Positions 30,092 to 38,090 of a DNA stretch of 64,000 nt are shown here, piece by piece; the stretch's first letter is position 1; the number at the start of each line of letters is the position of its first letter. Source of the stretch: Vibrio furnissii CIP 102972 (GTDB taxonomy: Bacteria > Pseudomonadota > Gammaproteobacteria > Enterobacterales > Vibrionaceae); contig NZ_ACZP01000013.1 in NCBI RefSeq assembly GCF_000176175.1, positions 735,695 to 799,694 on the forward strand, read 5' to 3'. Below the pieces are notes generated by a model. It was not told the DNA's origin, did no database searches, and was given only the letters and a program-made list of their open reading frames with translations. The translations under genes and the position numbers were made by a program.

Positions 30092-30442
30092 CTAACATTT
30101 TTCCTGAAGCTTAGACATAACTGTTTTCAGAGAAGGGTAATTCCCTTGTTTTACCTTGCTCACCCAAACCTCACATTGTCCATAATCACCCCTGTACTCC
30201 CAAGTTCCTTTAAAATCGCCAGCACCTTCAATCATGCTTCTTGCTTCAGATTTGCTTTTGTTGTTAAGAGACAAACATTGTGTTGGCCCACATCCCCAAT
30301 ATCGTATGTTTCCAGAAGAATCTCGAAAACTCTTGATAAACATTAAACCGCCGTTTGTATAATATTCGAACGAGTATGCTGAAGTGGAAATAAGTACCGC
30401 TGATGCGAACAATGTACTTAATATATGTTTGTTTAACTTCAT
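30092..30442 (-). CDS. Small secreted cysteine-containing protein, unknown function
   Basis: A 116-residue protein with a good signal peptide (MKLNKHILSTLFASAVLIS, cut near AYS). The mature part has four cysteines (in YWGCGPTQC, YGQCEVW and the C-terminal EKC), probably two disulfides, and several aromatic residues. No family is recognised. It faces the putative toxin-immunity pair tail to tail in the same AT-rich patch, so it may be part of the same acquired segment. A periplasmic helper or a second immunity factor are possibilities without direct support. Confidence 0.55.
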   Translation of the reverse strand: MKLNKHILSTLFASAVLISTSAYSFEYYTNGGLMFIKSFRDSSGNIRYWGCGPTQCLSLNNKSKSEARSMIEGAGDFKGTWEYRGDYGQCEVWVSKVKQGNYPSLKTVMSKLQEKC

Positions 30443-30935
30443 TGCAATTCCCCTCTTAATCAGGTTAGTAAATCGTTACCACCGAGTGAAAATAAAGCGT
30501 AGCAAACTAATGTTTACCTGCTCACCAAACGACGAATCTGAAATTAAAAGTTGCTACATATGTGACACCAATCACTGAAACTGCGTTTAAGTTGCGGACA
30601 GGCTTTAAGAACACCACACTGGGAATTGTGGCCAATGAAACCCGCAACCAAGCAGACCAAAACCTATATTGACAATCAGAGCTGTGGCCTGTCGGCTCAC
30701 AAACCTAACAATCCCTATTCGTCAATCAAGAGCCAAACATGGGACAGCCAATCGGAAATCGCACTGACGATTCAATCAGACAAATCAGTGACCGTGGGTA
30801 AGACAAAATGCGAGAAAGGAACCTCCCCTCATCTGGATGTCGGGAACTTAGGTTGGCGCGACTAAAAACACACCAGAGGGAACATGTGGACACCAATAAA
30901 AACAAATCTGTAGTTTTTAATTAGTGCAGAAACGA
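30443..30935. other. AT-rich region without convincing gene
   Basis: About 490 bases. A frame at 30626-30865 (from ATG 30635, 76 residues) has no ribosome site and no recognisable product; it may be a remnant. A CCACA/TGTGG hairpin stands at 30613-30630. Confidence 0.4.
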
Positions 30936-30961
30936 CAAAACCCGCTAAAAAGCGGGTTTTG
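30936..30961 (-). terminator. Terminator of the tRNA-Val pair
   Basis: CAAAACCCGCT-AAAA-AGCGGGTTTTG, an 11-bp perfect stem whose arm gives a T-run in either direction, lies 10 bases past the second tRNA. Confidence 0.8.
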
Positions 30962-30971
30962 TGTGAATTTA

Positions 30972-31048
30972 TGGTGCGTCCGAGTGGACTCGAACCACCG
31001 ACCCCCGCCATGTCAAGGCGATACTCTAACCAGCTGAGCTACGGACGC
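30972..31048 (-). tRNA. tRNA-Val (GAC), copy 2
   Basis: Cloverleaf of 77 bases: acceptor GCGTCCG with CGGACGC, anticodon loop TTGACAT giving anticodon GAC (valine GUC/GUU), T-loop GGTTCGAGTCC and encoded CCA end. Sequence closely follows E. coli tRNA-Val(GAC). Identical to the copy at 31086; the two are separated by 37 bases. Confidence 0.97.
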
Positions 31049-31085
31049 ACACTGCAATTTTAGACACTTGCTAAGTGTTTTCTCA

Positions 31086-31162
31086 TGGTGCGTCCGAGTG
31101 GACTCGAACCACCGACCCCCGCCATGTCAAGGCGATACTCTAACCAGCTGAGCTACGGACGC
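31086..31162 (-). tRNA. tRNA-Val (GAC), copy 1
   Basis: Same 77-base sequence as the copy at 30972, first in the transcription unit. It lies 20 bases after a well-formed -10 box, so both copies come from one leftward transcript. Confidence 0.97.
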
Positions 31163-31182
31163 TTTCCTTGAGAACGGGGAGG

Positions 31183-31211
31183 ATATTAACGACAGAATTT
31201 CACGCGTGCAA
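31183..31211 (-). promoter_or_regulatory. Sigma-70 promoter of the tRNA-Val operon
   Basis: On the minus strand TTGCAC, a 17-bp spacer and TAATAT are followed by a GC-rich discriminator (CCTCCCCG), the mark of stringently controlled stable-RNA promoters. Confidence 0.75.
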
Positions 31212-31418
31212 GTCAAATTTCTTTGTTTTTGAATCAATTGGCTTTTCTATCGACAGTTTGCTGCTTTTTTATGCCATGTCACGTCAATTAACTGAGTTAC
31301 ATCACAATTAATCATCCGCCACTAATTAGAACTATCTCTCCTTTTGTGACTCGTATTCAAAAATAATATTGATTGCTCAAACTAAAGGGGTAGTATAGCG
31401 CTTCATTGGCTAGGAAAT

Positions 31419-32498
31419 ATGCAATCGAGACGTGAGAACATGGATGCAAAGTTGTTTGACAATTCGCATACTCTGAGAGCGTCAGTTTTGGCGGGGCTCA
31501 GTTTGTTCCTGACCGCGATTGCCCTGTTCTTCACCATCTTCAACATTTCCTACAATGAAGCTTATTTACTGGCTGGGCTGGAGTTCCTCTTCGCCTTCTA
31601 CTCCGGTTACATCTATCGACTCGCCACCGCGCACAAGCACACGCATCGACACGTTCAATATTACGTCTACTTTCTGATTAGCATCATCGGCGTGGGTAGC
31701 TTTATGCAACCTCTGGGAAATGGGTTGTTCCTGTGGACGATCTTCTGCCCGATTTTGCTGTATGTCTTACTTGGGCAATCGCATGGCCGCCTGATGACCG
31801 GAGTGGTGCTGATCATTCAAATTTTCAACGTCTACCACAATTCCAGCCAAGTTGCCGCGTTTGATACCGTAGCGACATTGGTTAATTTGATTCTGTGTTA
31901 TGTGGGCGTTTGGACGGTCTCTCATATCTATGAAACCAACCGTCACAACATCGAAAACTCGCTCAGTTATCTCGCCTCGCGCGACTCACTGACGGGCGCT
32001 CACAATCGTTTGTCCCTCTCTTCCGCCTTCAACCATTTTGAACAACATAAAGACGACAATTCGTCGTTGTGTTTGTTGATTATCGATTTGGATTACTTCA
32101 AACAGGTCAACGATGAGTTTGGCCACGATACCGGCGATAAAGTGTTGATTGAAACCACGCAACTTTTGGCGCAAGTGGTTGGGGATGAAAATCTGTTTCG
32201 CATTGGCGGTGAAGAGTTTTGTGTCACGTTGTTTGATCAGGGATTGACGCAAGCAGAGCGCGTTGGCGAACGTCTGCGTGGCATCGTCGGGCAGCACCTG
32301 TACAACTATCGCAACCAACGCATCGCATTAACGCTCAGCGTCGGCATTTGTGAGTACCGCGACGGCGACAACCTCAGTGACTTACTGAAATTGGCCGATG
32401 TGGAGTTATACCGCGCGAAAAAAAACGGACGCAATCAGGTCCGTTTATGTCAGGTGGCCGACAAACGCGAACACACCATGCAAACCGAATCAGCTTAA
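31419..32498 (+). CDS. Membrane diguanylate cyclase (GGDEF protein)
   Basis: Makes cyclic di-GMP from two GTP. The 359-residue protein has five or six N-terminal membrane helices (about 20-175), then a full GGDEF domain: DSLTGAHNR, LLIIDLDYFKQVNDEFGHDTGD, the active-site signature RIGGEEF and the C-terminal KKNGRNQV. No inhibitory RxxD is evident just before GGEEF. Start may be ATG 31419 or 31440. The signal sensed by the membrane part is unknown. Its last 9 bases overlap the gene on the other strand. Confidence 0.9.
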   Translation: MQSRRENMDAKLFDNSHTLRASVLAGLSLFLTAIALFFTIFNISYNEAYLLAGLEFLFAFYSGYIYRLATAHKHTHRHVQYYVYFLISIIGVGSFMQPLGNGLFLWTIFCPILLYVLLGQSHGRLMTGVVLIIQIFNVYHNSSQVAAFDTVATLVNLILCYVGVWTVSHIYETNRHNIENSLSYLASRDSLTGAHNRLSLSSAFNHFEQHKDDNSSLCLLIIDLDYFKQVNDEFGHDTGDKVLIETTQLLAQVVGDENLFRIGGEEFCVTLFDQGLTQAERVGERLRGIVGQHLYNYRNQRIALTLSVGICEYRDGDNLSDLLKLADVELYRAKKNGRNQVRLCQVADKREHTMQTESA

Positions 32499-33182
32499 CG
32501 AGTCGTTGTCGTTGGCCTCGTTCTCTTCATCCAGTTCATAGACCACATTGTAATTTTCGGTATACGTGCAGTGCGGTTGACGACTGCATGTAAAGAAGCG
32601 GCGACCTTTAAAATCGCCCTGGCTGGCGACTTTAATCACCATCGGGCTGCCACAGCGCTTACAAAAGCGCACTTCCCTGTCCGTTTCAATCAAATCGATG
32701 TGTGCCGCCAGTAAGCGACGCAGCTTGCCCACTTGATAACTGTATTTGATGTTGGCGCCAATCAAAGGAATGTTGGCGGTTTTGCACACGTGCATCAGCA
32801 ACTTTTCGCGATCCACTTTCGCTTTATTCAGCTCTTTGCCGTCATCCAGCTCCACCACCACACGCGGCTCGAGCGTACGTGCATCGCACACCACAAAGTT
32901 AAAATAGCTGCGAGCAATGCGATTACTGGCAATAAACCACTGCTTTTTGTTCTGCAATTTTGCGGGCGCCACCACTTGCGCCATGCTGACTTTGGTTAGC
33001 ACCACGCCATGTTCGCCCACCGCGGTTTTGAGCGCATTGTAAAAGGCACTTTCGGCCATGTTGAGTACGGGCCCTTTGCGTTTATAGGCGTAATCTTTGC
33101 TGTCATCATGACGAATCACAAATTTCTGAATCACCACGAAAAAAATAACCAGCAATGCAACGATGATAAAAATGTTAGTCAT
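32490..33182 (-). CDS. DUF2726 protein with C-terminal topoisomerase-type zinc finger
   Basis: A 230-residue protein: one N-terminal membrane anchor (MTNIFIIVALLVIFFVVIQ), a DUF2726 domain that belongs to the restriction-endonuclease-like fold group (VVVELDDGKELNKAKVDREK has the acidic and Lys residues expected), and a C4 zinc ribbon of topoisomerase I type (FCKRCGSPM ... FFTCSRQPHC). Such proteins may bind or cut nucleic acid, but no activity is known. ATG 33182 follows GGAGTCCC; a longer frame to 33269 is unsupported. Confidence 0.75.
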   Translation of the reverse strand: MTNIFIIVALLVIFFVVIQKFVIRHDDSKDYAYKRKGPVLNMAESAFYNALKTAVGEHGVVLTKVSMAQVVAPAKLQNKKQWFIASNRIARSYFNFVVCDARTLEPRVVVELDDGKELNKAKVDREKLLMHVCKTANIPLIGANIKYSYQVGKLRRLLAAHIDLIETDREVRFCKRCGSPMVIKVASQGDFKGRRFFTCSRQPHCTYTENYNVVYELDEENEANDNDSLS

Positions 33183-33701
33183 GGGACTCCATCGGTTTTC
33201 CTTACAGCGCTCAACCCTGTATGACTGCCCGTCGTCAAGCGCTAACAATTTGAGACGTAACGCTTTCATTGATAACTGAAGTTTTGCGGAAAGGCCAGTT
33301 TATTCCTTCCATTTTGAGGATTGCACAGCGCGCTGGCTTCACATCGCCCTAGTTTACGCCAACGCGTCCCACACTCAAGGCGAGCAACATCCCGTGCAAA
33401 GGTTTCTCAAGTGCGACACCTTTCACCCCAACGCCATCGCTTTATAAACAAAACAGTAAACAACACCGCAAACAACACACCGATGTACAGAAAACGTCAT
33501 CATCGTTTTGCGCCCATTCAAGGAGCGAATTCGTGCGACGATTTGGCCCCCTTTTGGCGAGAAATCATCAATTTCTGCAACGATTTGAAGATTCGCATTC
33601 GCACCGCTACTGAATCATGATGTAGATCAGCGAGTCGTGTCAGCATTCATATATTATTTTAAAAATTAAAATTTTTTAGTAACCGAACATGAGCATTGAT
33701 T
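33183..33701. other. Intergenic region upstream of selD
   Basis: About 520 bases between divergent genes. A frame at 33321-33620 is low-complexity Arg/His sequence and not convincing. The last 55 bases before selD are very AT-rich (AAAAATTAAAATTTTTT), a likely promoter zone, but no boxes are certain. Confidence 0.45.
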
Positions 33702-34745
33702 ATGAACGAAGATTCGATTCGCTTGACTGAATACAGTCATGGCGCGGGCTGCGGCTGCAAAATATCCCCTGAAGTGCTTGCCACCATTCTCGCCTCTCAA
33801 CAACCCAGTTTCGTAGACCCAAATCTGTTAGTCGGCAACCAAAGCTGCGATGACGCCGCCGTTTACAAACTCAATGACGAAGTCGGCATCATCAGCACCA
33901 CCGATTTCTTTATGCCCATCGTGGACGACCCGTTTACCTTTGGCCGTATTGCCGCAACCAACGCCATCAGCGACATTTACGCCATGGGTGGCAAGCCAAT
34001 TATGGCGATTGCCATTCTAGGCTGGCCCATCAATAAACTGTCGGCCGACGTGGCGCAGCAAGTGGTTGATGGCGGCCGTCAAGCGTGTGCCGATGCGGGT
34101 ATCTGTTTGGCAGGCGGCCACAGCATCGATTCACCTGAGCCCATTTTTGGATTGGCGGTGACCGGGCAAGTGGCATTGGACCGCATTAAACGCAACGATA
34201 CTGCGCGCGAAGGCGACCTCATTTACCTCACCAAACCACTGGGGATTGGCATTCTGACCACCGCGCAGAAACAGAAAAAAATTGCCGAAGGCGACACCGA
34301 CATCGCAGTCAACGCCATGTGCCAACTGAACAAAATTGGTGAACCGATCGCAACCCTTGACGGGGTGCACGCCATGACGGACGTGACCGGGTTTGGCCTC
34401 GCTGGACACCTGCTTGAAATGTGCCGCGGTGCCAACCTCAACGCCACCATTCATACCGAACAATTGCCATTGCTGCCGAAAGTGGATGTGTATCTGGCGC
34501 AAGGTTGTGTCCCGGGCGGCACCCACCGCAACTTCGCCAGCTACGGCGACAGCTTGCCAAAAATGACCGCCGAGCAAAAAACCATTGTGTGCGATCCACA
34601 AACCAGTGGCGGCCTGATGATTGCCGTTGATCCGCAACACGCGGAACACTTAGAAGCACTGCTGGCCGAGCATCACCAGCCGCTGTTTAAAGTTGGGCAA
34701 TTCTCAGCGCACAACGATGAGGCATGCCGCATTCAATTCCTCTAA
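33702..34745 (+). CDS. selD: Selenide, water dikinase (selenophosphate synthetase) SelD
   Basis: SelD makes selenophosphate from selenide and ATP, the selenium donor for SelA. The 347-residue protein has the active-site segment HGAGCGCK with catalytic Cys17 (not Sec) and Lys20, then the PurM-like fold with [21 protein letters not shown] and [10 protein letters not shown]. The ATG at 33702 fits the family; a TTG two codons earlier does not. It converges on the hyp-ynjE gene train and shares a terminator with it. With selA, selB and selC at 57-61 kb it completes the selenocysteine set. Confidence 0.97.
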   Translation: MNEDSIRLTEYSHGAGCGCKISPEVLATILASQQPSFVDPNLLVGNQSCDDAAVYKLNDEVGIISTTDFFMPIVDDPFTFGRIAATNAISDIYAMGGKPIMAIAILGWPINKLSADVAQQVVDGGRQACADAGICLAGGHSIDSPEPIFGLAVTGQVALDRIKRNDTAREGDLIYLTKPLGIGILTTAQKQKKIAEGDTDIAVNAMCQLNKIGEPIATLDGVHAMTDVTGFGLAGHLLEMCRGANLNATIHTEQLPLLPKVDVYLAQGCVPGGTHRNFASYGDSLPKMTAEQKTIVCDPQTSGGLMIAVDPQHAEHLEALLAEHHQPLFKVGQFSAHNDEACRIQFL

Positions 34746-34765
34746 TTCCTGCGCCCAAATAAACC

Positions 34766-34808
34766 AAGAGGCGGCGAGATGAAATCAACTTCCATCTCGC
34801 CGCCTCTT
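34766..34808. terminator. Bidirectional terminator between selD and ynjE
   Basis: A perfect 16-bp stem, AAGAGGCGGCGAGATG with CATCTCGCCGCCTCTT, loop of 11 bases, 20 bases past selD and 66 past ynjE. T-rich tails on the selD side; usable from both directions. Confidence 0.85.
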
Positions 34809-34873
34809 TATTTGCTTTTATCTCTCTCGCTGATGGCGCAACAATCGATGCGATTCACCGCGACAGTGAGGGC

Positions 34874-36133
34874 TTATTTCCCAGCCCATTGATACCAACC
34901 GCCGTCATAGACGCTGATATTTTCCCAGCCCATCACGTACGCATAAAAAAAGACTTCCGAAGCGCGCCAGCCGGTTCCGCAGAAAAACGACACTTGTTGC
35001 TCTGGCTCGATGTTGGCTGCATGCCAGAACTGCGTGATTTCCTCGGCGCTGCGCATGGTTTGGTCTGGGTTACGGAAATCTTCCAGATGGTACGCATCGC
35101 TGCCCGCATGGCCCCATTTCGCACCCGGAATGTGACCTTTGGATTGAATGTAATCGTAGCCGCTGGTTTCGCCGTTAAATTCGGCCAATGTACGAATACT
35201 CACCAGCGATTGCTGATCTTGTGGCAACGTCAACAAGGCTTTCGCTTCTGGCAGATCAATGATGTAGTTTGGATTGGCAGGAATGGTTTTACCAAAAGCG
35301 GTGGTCGCCGACACCTCAGGTGAGGTCATGGCTGTTTGGTAACCGCCATCTTCCCATGATTGCCAGCCGCCATTAAGCAAACGGACATCTTGCACACCCG
35401 CATACATCAAAATGTTCGCAAGGCGCGCTGCCGCCATGTTTTCACGGCCGTATAAAATCACCGTGGTGTCGTATTTGATGCCAAGGTTGTGAACCAACAC
35501 TTCCAGCTGCTCGTCAGAGACACGGTTCCACCACGGTTTCGATTCGATATCATTGGTGTTCACGTACTGAGCGCCCGGAATGTGCGCCCACAGGTATTTG
35601 GTTGCCGGGCCCCAAGCCACTTCCAGCACTTTGTAATCGGCGCTTGGTGCATGTTGCACGGTCTCACCTTTAATCACGTCATTCACCCACCACGCGGGCA
35701 CCAAGTTTTGATAACGCGGCAATGCCACCAAATCGCCTTGGTATTGTTCCAGCGGCTGCTCAATCACGTCCACAGATTGAAAACCCTGCTTCACCAATGT
35801 TTTTTTCAATTGCGTCGCGCTGTCCATGGCGCAGTAAAGAAACGTCGGATGATCTTTAACCAGCGACTTATTCTCGATCATGTGTTTCAGTTCATCGGCT
35901 GACATCATTTCGACCCAGCGCGCATCAAAGTTCACCGCCCCCGGAATATGACCGCCAGTCGCTTGGCCCATTTCTGGCCAGCCGTTGTAGAAGTTACTGT
36001 CGCGACAATCGACAATTTGCACCTCATAGGGTTGCGCTTGTTGGCTCTCCAAGACATCGGAGAAGGTAGCCGCGGCAGCGATGGAGCTCAGGCCGCAGCC
36101 GCAGAGAAGAAGAGATGCTTGACTTAAACGCAT
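34874..36133 (-). CDS. ynjE: Multi-rhodanese sulfurtransferase YnjE-like, periplasmic or exported
   Basis: A 419-residue protein with signal sequence (MRLSQASLLLCGCGLSSIAA) and three rhodanese-like domains in the E. coli YnjE arrangement. The third domain has the active-site loop FFCGTGWRASE. The first has FLYCAMDSA with a Cys at the loop position, where E. coli YnjE lacks one; the second reads ILYGREN without Cys. The signal contains LCGCG, which could also be read as a lipobox-like site. Start ATG 36133 is chosen for the signal peptide. Last gene of the hyp train, next to selD, suggesting a role in sulfur or selenium supply (inference). Confidence 0.88.
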   Translation of the reverse strand: MRLSQASLLLCGCGLSSIAAAATFSDVLESQQAQPYEVQIVDCRDSNFYNGWPEMGQATGGHIPGAVNFDARWVEMMSADELKHMIENKSLVKDHPTFLYCAMDSATQLKKTLVKQGFQSVDVIEQPLEQYQGDLVALPRYQNLVPAWWVNDVIKGETVQHAPSADYKVLEVAWGPATKYLWAHIPGAQYVNTNDIESKPWWNRVSDEQLEVLVHNLGIKYDTTVILYGRENMAAARLANILMYAGVQDVRLLNGGWQSWEDGGYQTAMTSPEVSATTAFGKTIPANPNYIIDLPEAKALLTLPQDQQSLVSIRTLAEFNGETSGYDYIQSKGHIPGAKWGHAGSDAYHLEDFRNPDQTMRSAEEITQFWHAANIEPEQQVSFFCGTGWRASEVFFYAYVMGWENISVYDGGWYQWAGK

Positions 36134-36199
36134 AATCGAACCTTTTAACGAACGTTGATTTGAATGCACATGATGGGCGGAGTCGCCCATCATTTAGAA

Positions 36200-36565
36200 C
36201 TACATGGCGATGACTTTGTCGGCCCACAGGACCCATTGGCTGAGATCCGCCATGGTGCCAATGGCCACATCATCAATCACTTGCGACATGGCGACGCCAC
36301 GTGCAGAAATGCAGGTTTTACACAGCAGCACACTGACCTTTTGCGCCAGCAAGACCTCTAACATTTGGCCAATGTTGTAACTGAAATCAGGTGTGACCTG
36401 CCCTTTCAGCGCGCCAAAGACGCTGTCCGACATCAGGAACAGCTTCAGGTTCACGGTATGGTCGTCTTGCTCTTTGAGCGCAATGGCCAAACGCAGCGCA
36501 TTAAATAGCGCTTCCGAACCATACGGGCTGCCCGACAATGTCATCACGATATTTTGAGATTGCAT
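36200..36565 (-). CDS. DsrE/DsrF-family sulfur-relay protein
   Basis: A 121-residue cytosolic protein of the DsrE fold. NIVMTLSGSPYGSEALFNALRLA is the typical start and LLCKTCISARGV (~residue 82) holds two cysteines, the usual sulfur-carrying position. ATG 36565 follows AAAGGTG; a start 7 codons upstream is possible. It lies between hypB and ynjE, so a small Cys protein and a rhodanese end the hydrogenase maturation train. The partner and target are unknown; sulfur or selenium relay is inference. Confidence 0.8.
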   Translation of the reverse strand: MQSQNIVMTLSGSPYGSEALFNALRLAIALKEQDDHTVNLKLFLMSDSVFGALKGQVTPDFSYNIGQMLEVLLAQKVSVLLCKTCISARGVAMSQVIDDVAIGTMADLSQWVLWADKVIAM

Positions 36566-36605
36566 GAGTTTCACCTTTCTAAACAATGAACATCGAACAC
36601 ACGAC

Positions 36606-37739
36606 TTAACAAGTCACTGCTGCGCGCTGCTCGGTCAGCCAATTGAGCCAAGCGTCGAACCCTTCGCCAGTGGTCGCCGATAACTGAATCACTTGAATCG
36701 CTGGGTTCACTTTTTTAGCGTTGTGAATGCAGTTCGCCACGTCGAAGTTCACGTAAGGCAGCAAATCCGTTTTGTTGATGATCATCAGTTCAGATTCAGC
36801 AAACATATTGGGATATTTCAGCGGTTTGTCTTCCCCTTCGGTGACCGACAAAATCGCGACTTTGCAACGCTCGCCAAGATCAAAGCTGGCAGGACACACC
36901 AAGTTACCCACGTTTTCGATAAACAGCACACCGGCTTCATCAAACGCCAATTGATGGTACGCGTGGTGAATCATGTCGGCATCCAAATGGCAGCCTTTAC
37001 CGGTATTGACTTGCAAGGCAGGCACTTGTGTCGCGCGAATGCGATCGGCATCGTTGCTGGTCTGTTGGTCCCCTTCAATCACCGCACATGGCAAGCGATC
37101 TTTCAGGCGATTTAAAGTTTCAACCAACAAGGTGGTTTTGCCTGAACCCGGGCTGGAAACGAGGTTAAGCACCAACTGACCGGCGGCAATGAAATGCGCG
37201 CGGTTGTGTTCTGCCACTTCGTTGTTTTTGCCCAGAATGTCTTGTTCCAGTGTCAGCAATTGACGTTGCGACACGCCCGCCACATGCACTTGCGCTTCGC
37301 CGCGACCAAAATGCATATCGCCATTGTCATGGGTCTGCGCGTGATGTTCGGCGTGGTCGTGATCGCCTGCATGGCTGTGTTCATGGTGCGCATGTTCAGA
37401 GTGACTATGTTCATGATGACTATGTTCATGGTGACTATGTTCATGAGGTGCATGGTCAGGCTGGACGTGCTGCGGCGCTGATGCCGGCGTAAAGCCATGA
37501 TAATGAACGTGATGATGAACATCGCCTTGGTGGTAGTAATGGTGATGAATCACCAGCGGCTGTTCGCTGGCGTGAGCGTGATGCTCACCGTGGTCGTGTG
37601 CATGGTCATGGTCATGGTCATGGTCATGGTCATGGTCATGAGAATGCGCGTGCTCATGTGAATGTCCATGAGAATGGGGATGATCATGCTGATGATCGTG
37701 CTCAATTTGGCTATCACCGCAGCCACAAACAGTACACAT
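36606..37739 (-). CDS. hypB: Hydrogenase nickel-incorporation GTPase HypB with very long His-rich region
   Basis: HypB is the GTPase that, with HypA, inserts Ni into the hydrogenase large subunit. The N-terminal high-affinity Ni site CxxCGC (MCTVCGCG) comes first. Residues ~14-145 are an extraordinary His/Asp/Glu-rich stretch with runs of alternating His-Asp, a nickel store as in other HypB/CooJ-like proteins but very long. The GTPase domain has Walker A SSPGSGKTT, the metal site around CHLDADMIHHA and NKTDLLPY. ATG 37739 matches family starts and lies one base after the hypA stop. The DNA repeats coding His are prone to length change. Confidence 0.96.
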   Translation of the reverse strand: MCTVCGCGDSQIEHDHQHDHPHSHGHSHEHAHSHDHDHDHDHDHDHAHDHGEHHAHASEQPLVIHHHYYHQGDVHHHVHYHGFTPASAPQHVQPDHAPHEHSHHEHSHHEHSHSEHAHHEHSHAGDHDHAEHHAQTHDNGDMHFGRGEAQVHVAGVSQRQLLTLEQDILGKNNEVAEHNRAHFIAAGQLVLNLVSSPGSGKTTLLVETLNRLKDRLPCAVIEGDQQTSNDADRIRATQVPALQVNTGKGCHLDADMIHHAYHQLAFDEAGVLFIENVGNLVCPASFDLGERCKVAILSVTEGEDKPLKYPNMFAESELMIINKTDLLPYVNFDVANCIHNAKKVNPAIQVIQLSATTGEGFDAWLNWLTEQRAAVTC

Positions 37740-37740
37740 A

Positions 37741-38082
37741 TTATTCAACCTCGATGTGTTTAACTTGAAGTTCCTCGCCTTGCTGCACAGTCAATTGATA
37801 ACTGTGGCACTGCGGGCAACTGTCTTGATAATTCTCAATGGCAAACTGGTGACGACACCCTTGGCACACAGCAATTGCTGGCAGAGTTTCTATCACCACT
37901 TCGGCGTCTTGGGCGATCGTTTCGCGGCTGGCCATTTCTAACCCAGTTCGCAACGCTTCTGGCTCAATGCACGACAACACCCCAACGCTGAGGGTAATTT
38001 TGGTGACCTTACGGTAGTGGTGCTTTTGAGCTTGCTCGACAACCAAATCAATGGTTTTCAAGCTAATGGAAAGTTCATGCAT
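37741..38082 (-). CDS. hypA: Hydrogenase nickel chaperone HypA
   Basis: HypA binds nickel through the N-terminal Met-His-Glu and hands it to the HycE precursor with HypB. The 113-residue protein starts MHELSISL and has the zinc site CQGC...CPQC. ATG 38082 is fixed by the obligatory MHE start; a longer frame to 38205 is not used. It follows hypE after 8 bases and precedes hypB by one base. Confidence 0.96.
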   Translation of the reverse strand: MHELSISLKTIDLVVEQAQKHHYRKVTKITLSVGVLSCIEPEALRTGLEMASRETIAQDAEVVIETLPAIAVCQGCRHQFAIENYQDSCPQCHSYQLTVQQGEELQVKHIEVE

Positions 38083-38090
38083 GGCGCTTC

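Noticed and set aside
30626..30865. Small reading frame of 76-79 codons
   Set aside because: No ribosome site, TTG or internal ATG start, no recognisable protein pattern.
33321..33620. 99-codon frame upstream of selD
   Set aside because: Arg/His-rich random-looking translation without ribosome site or family.
37194..37522. Reading frames opposite the HypB His-rich region
   Set aside because: They only mirror the CAT/CAC repeats of hypB on the other strand.
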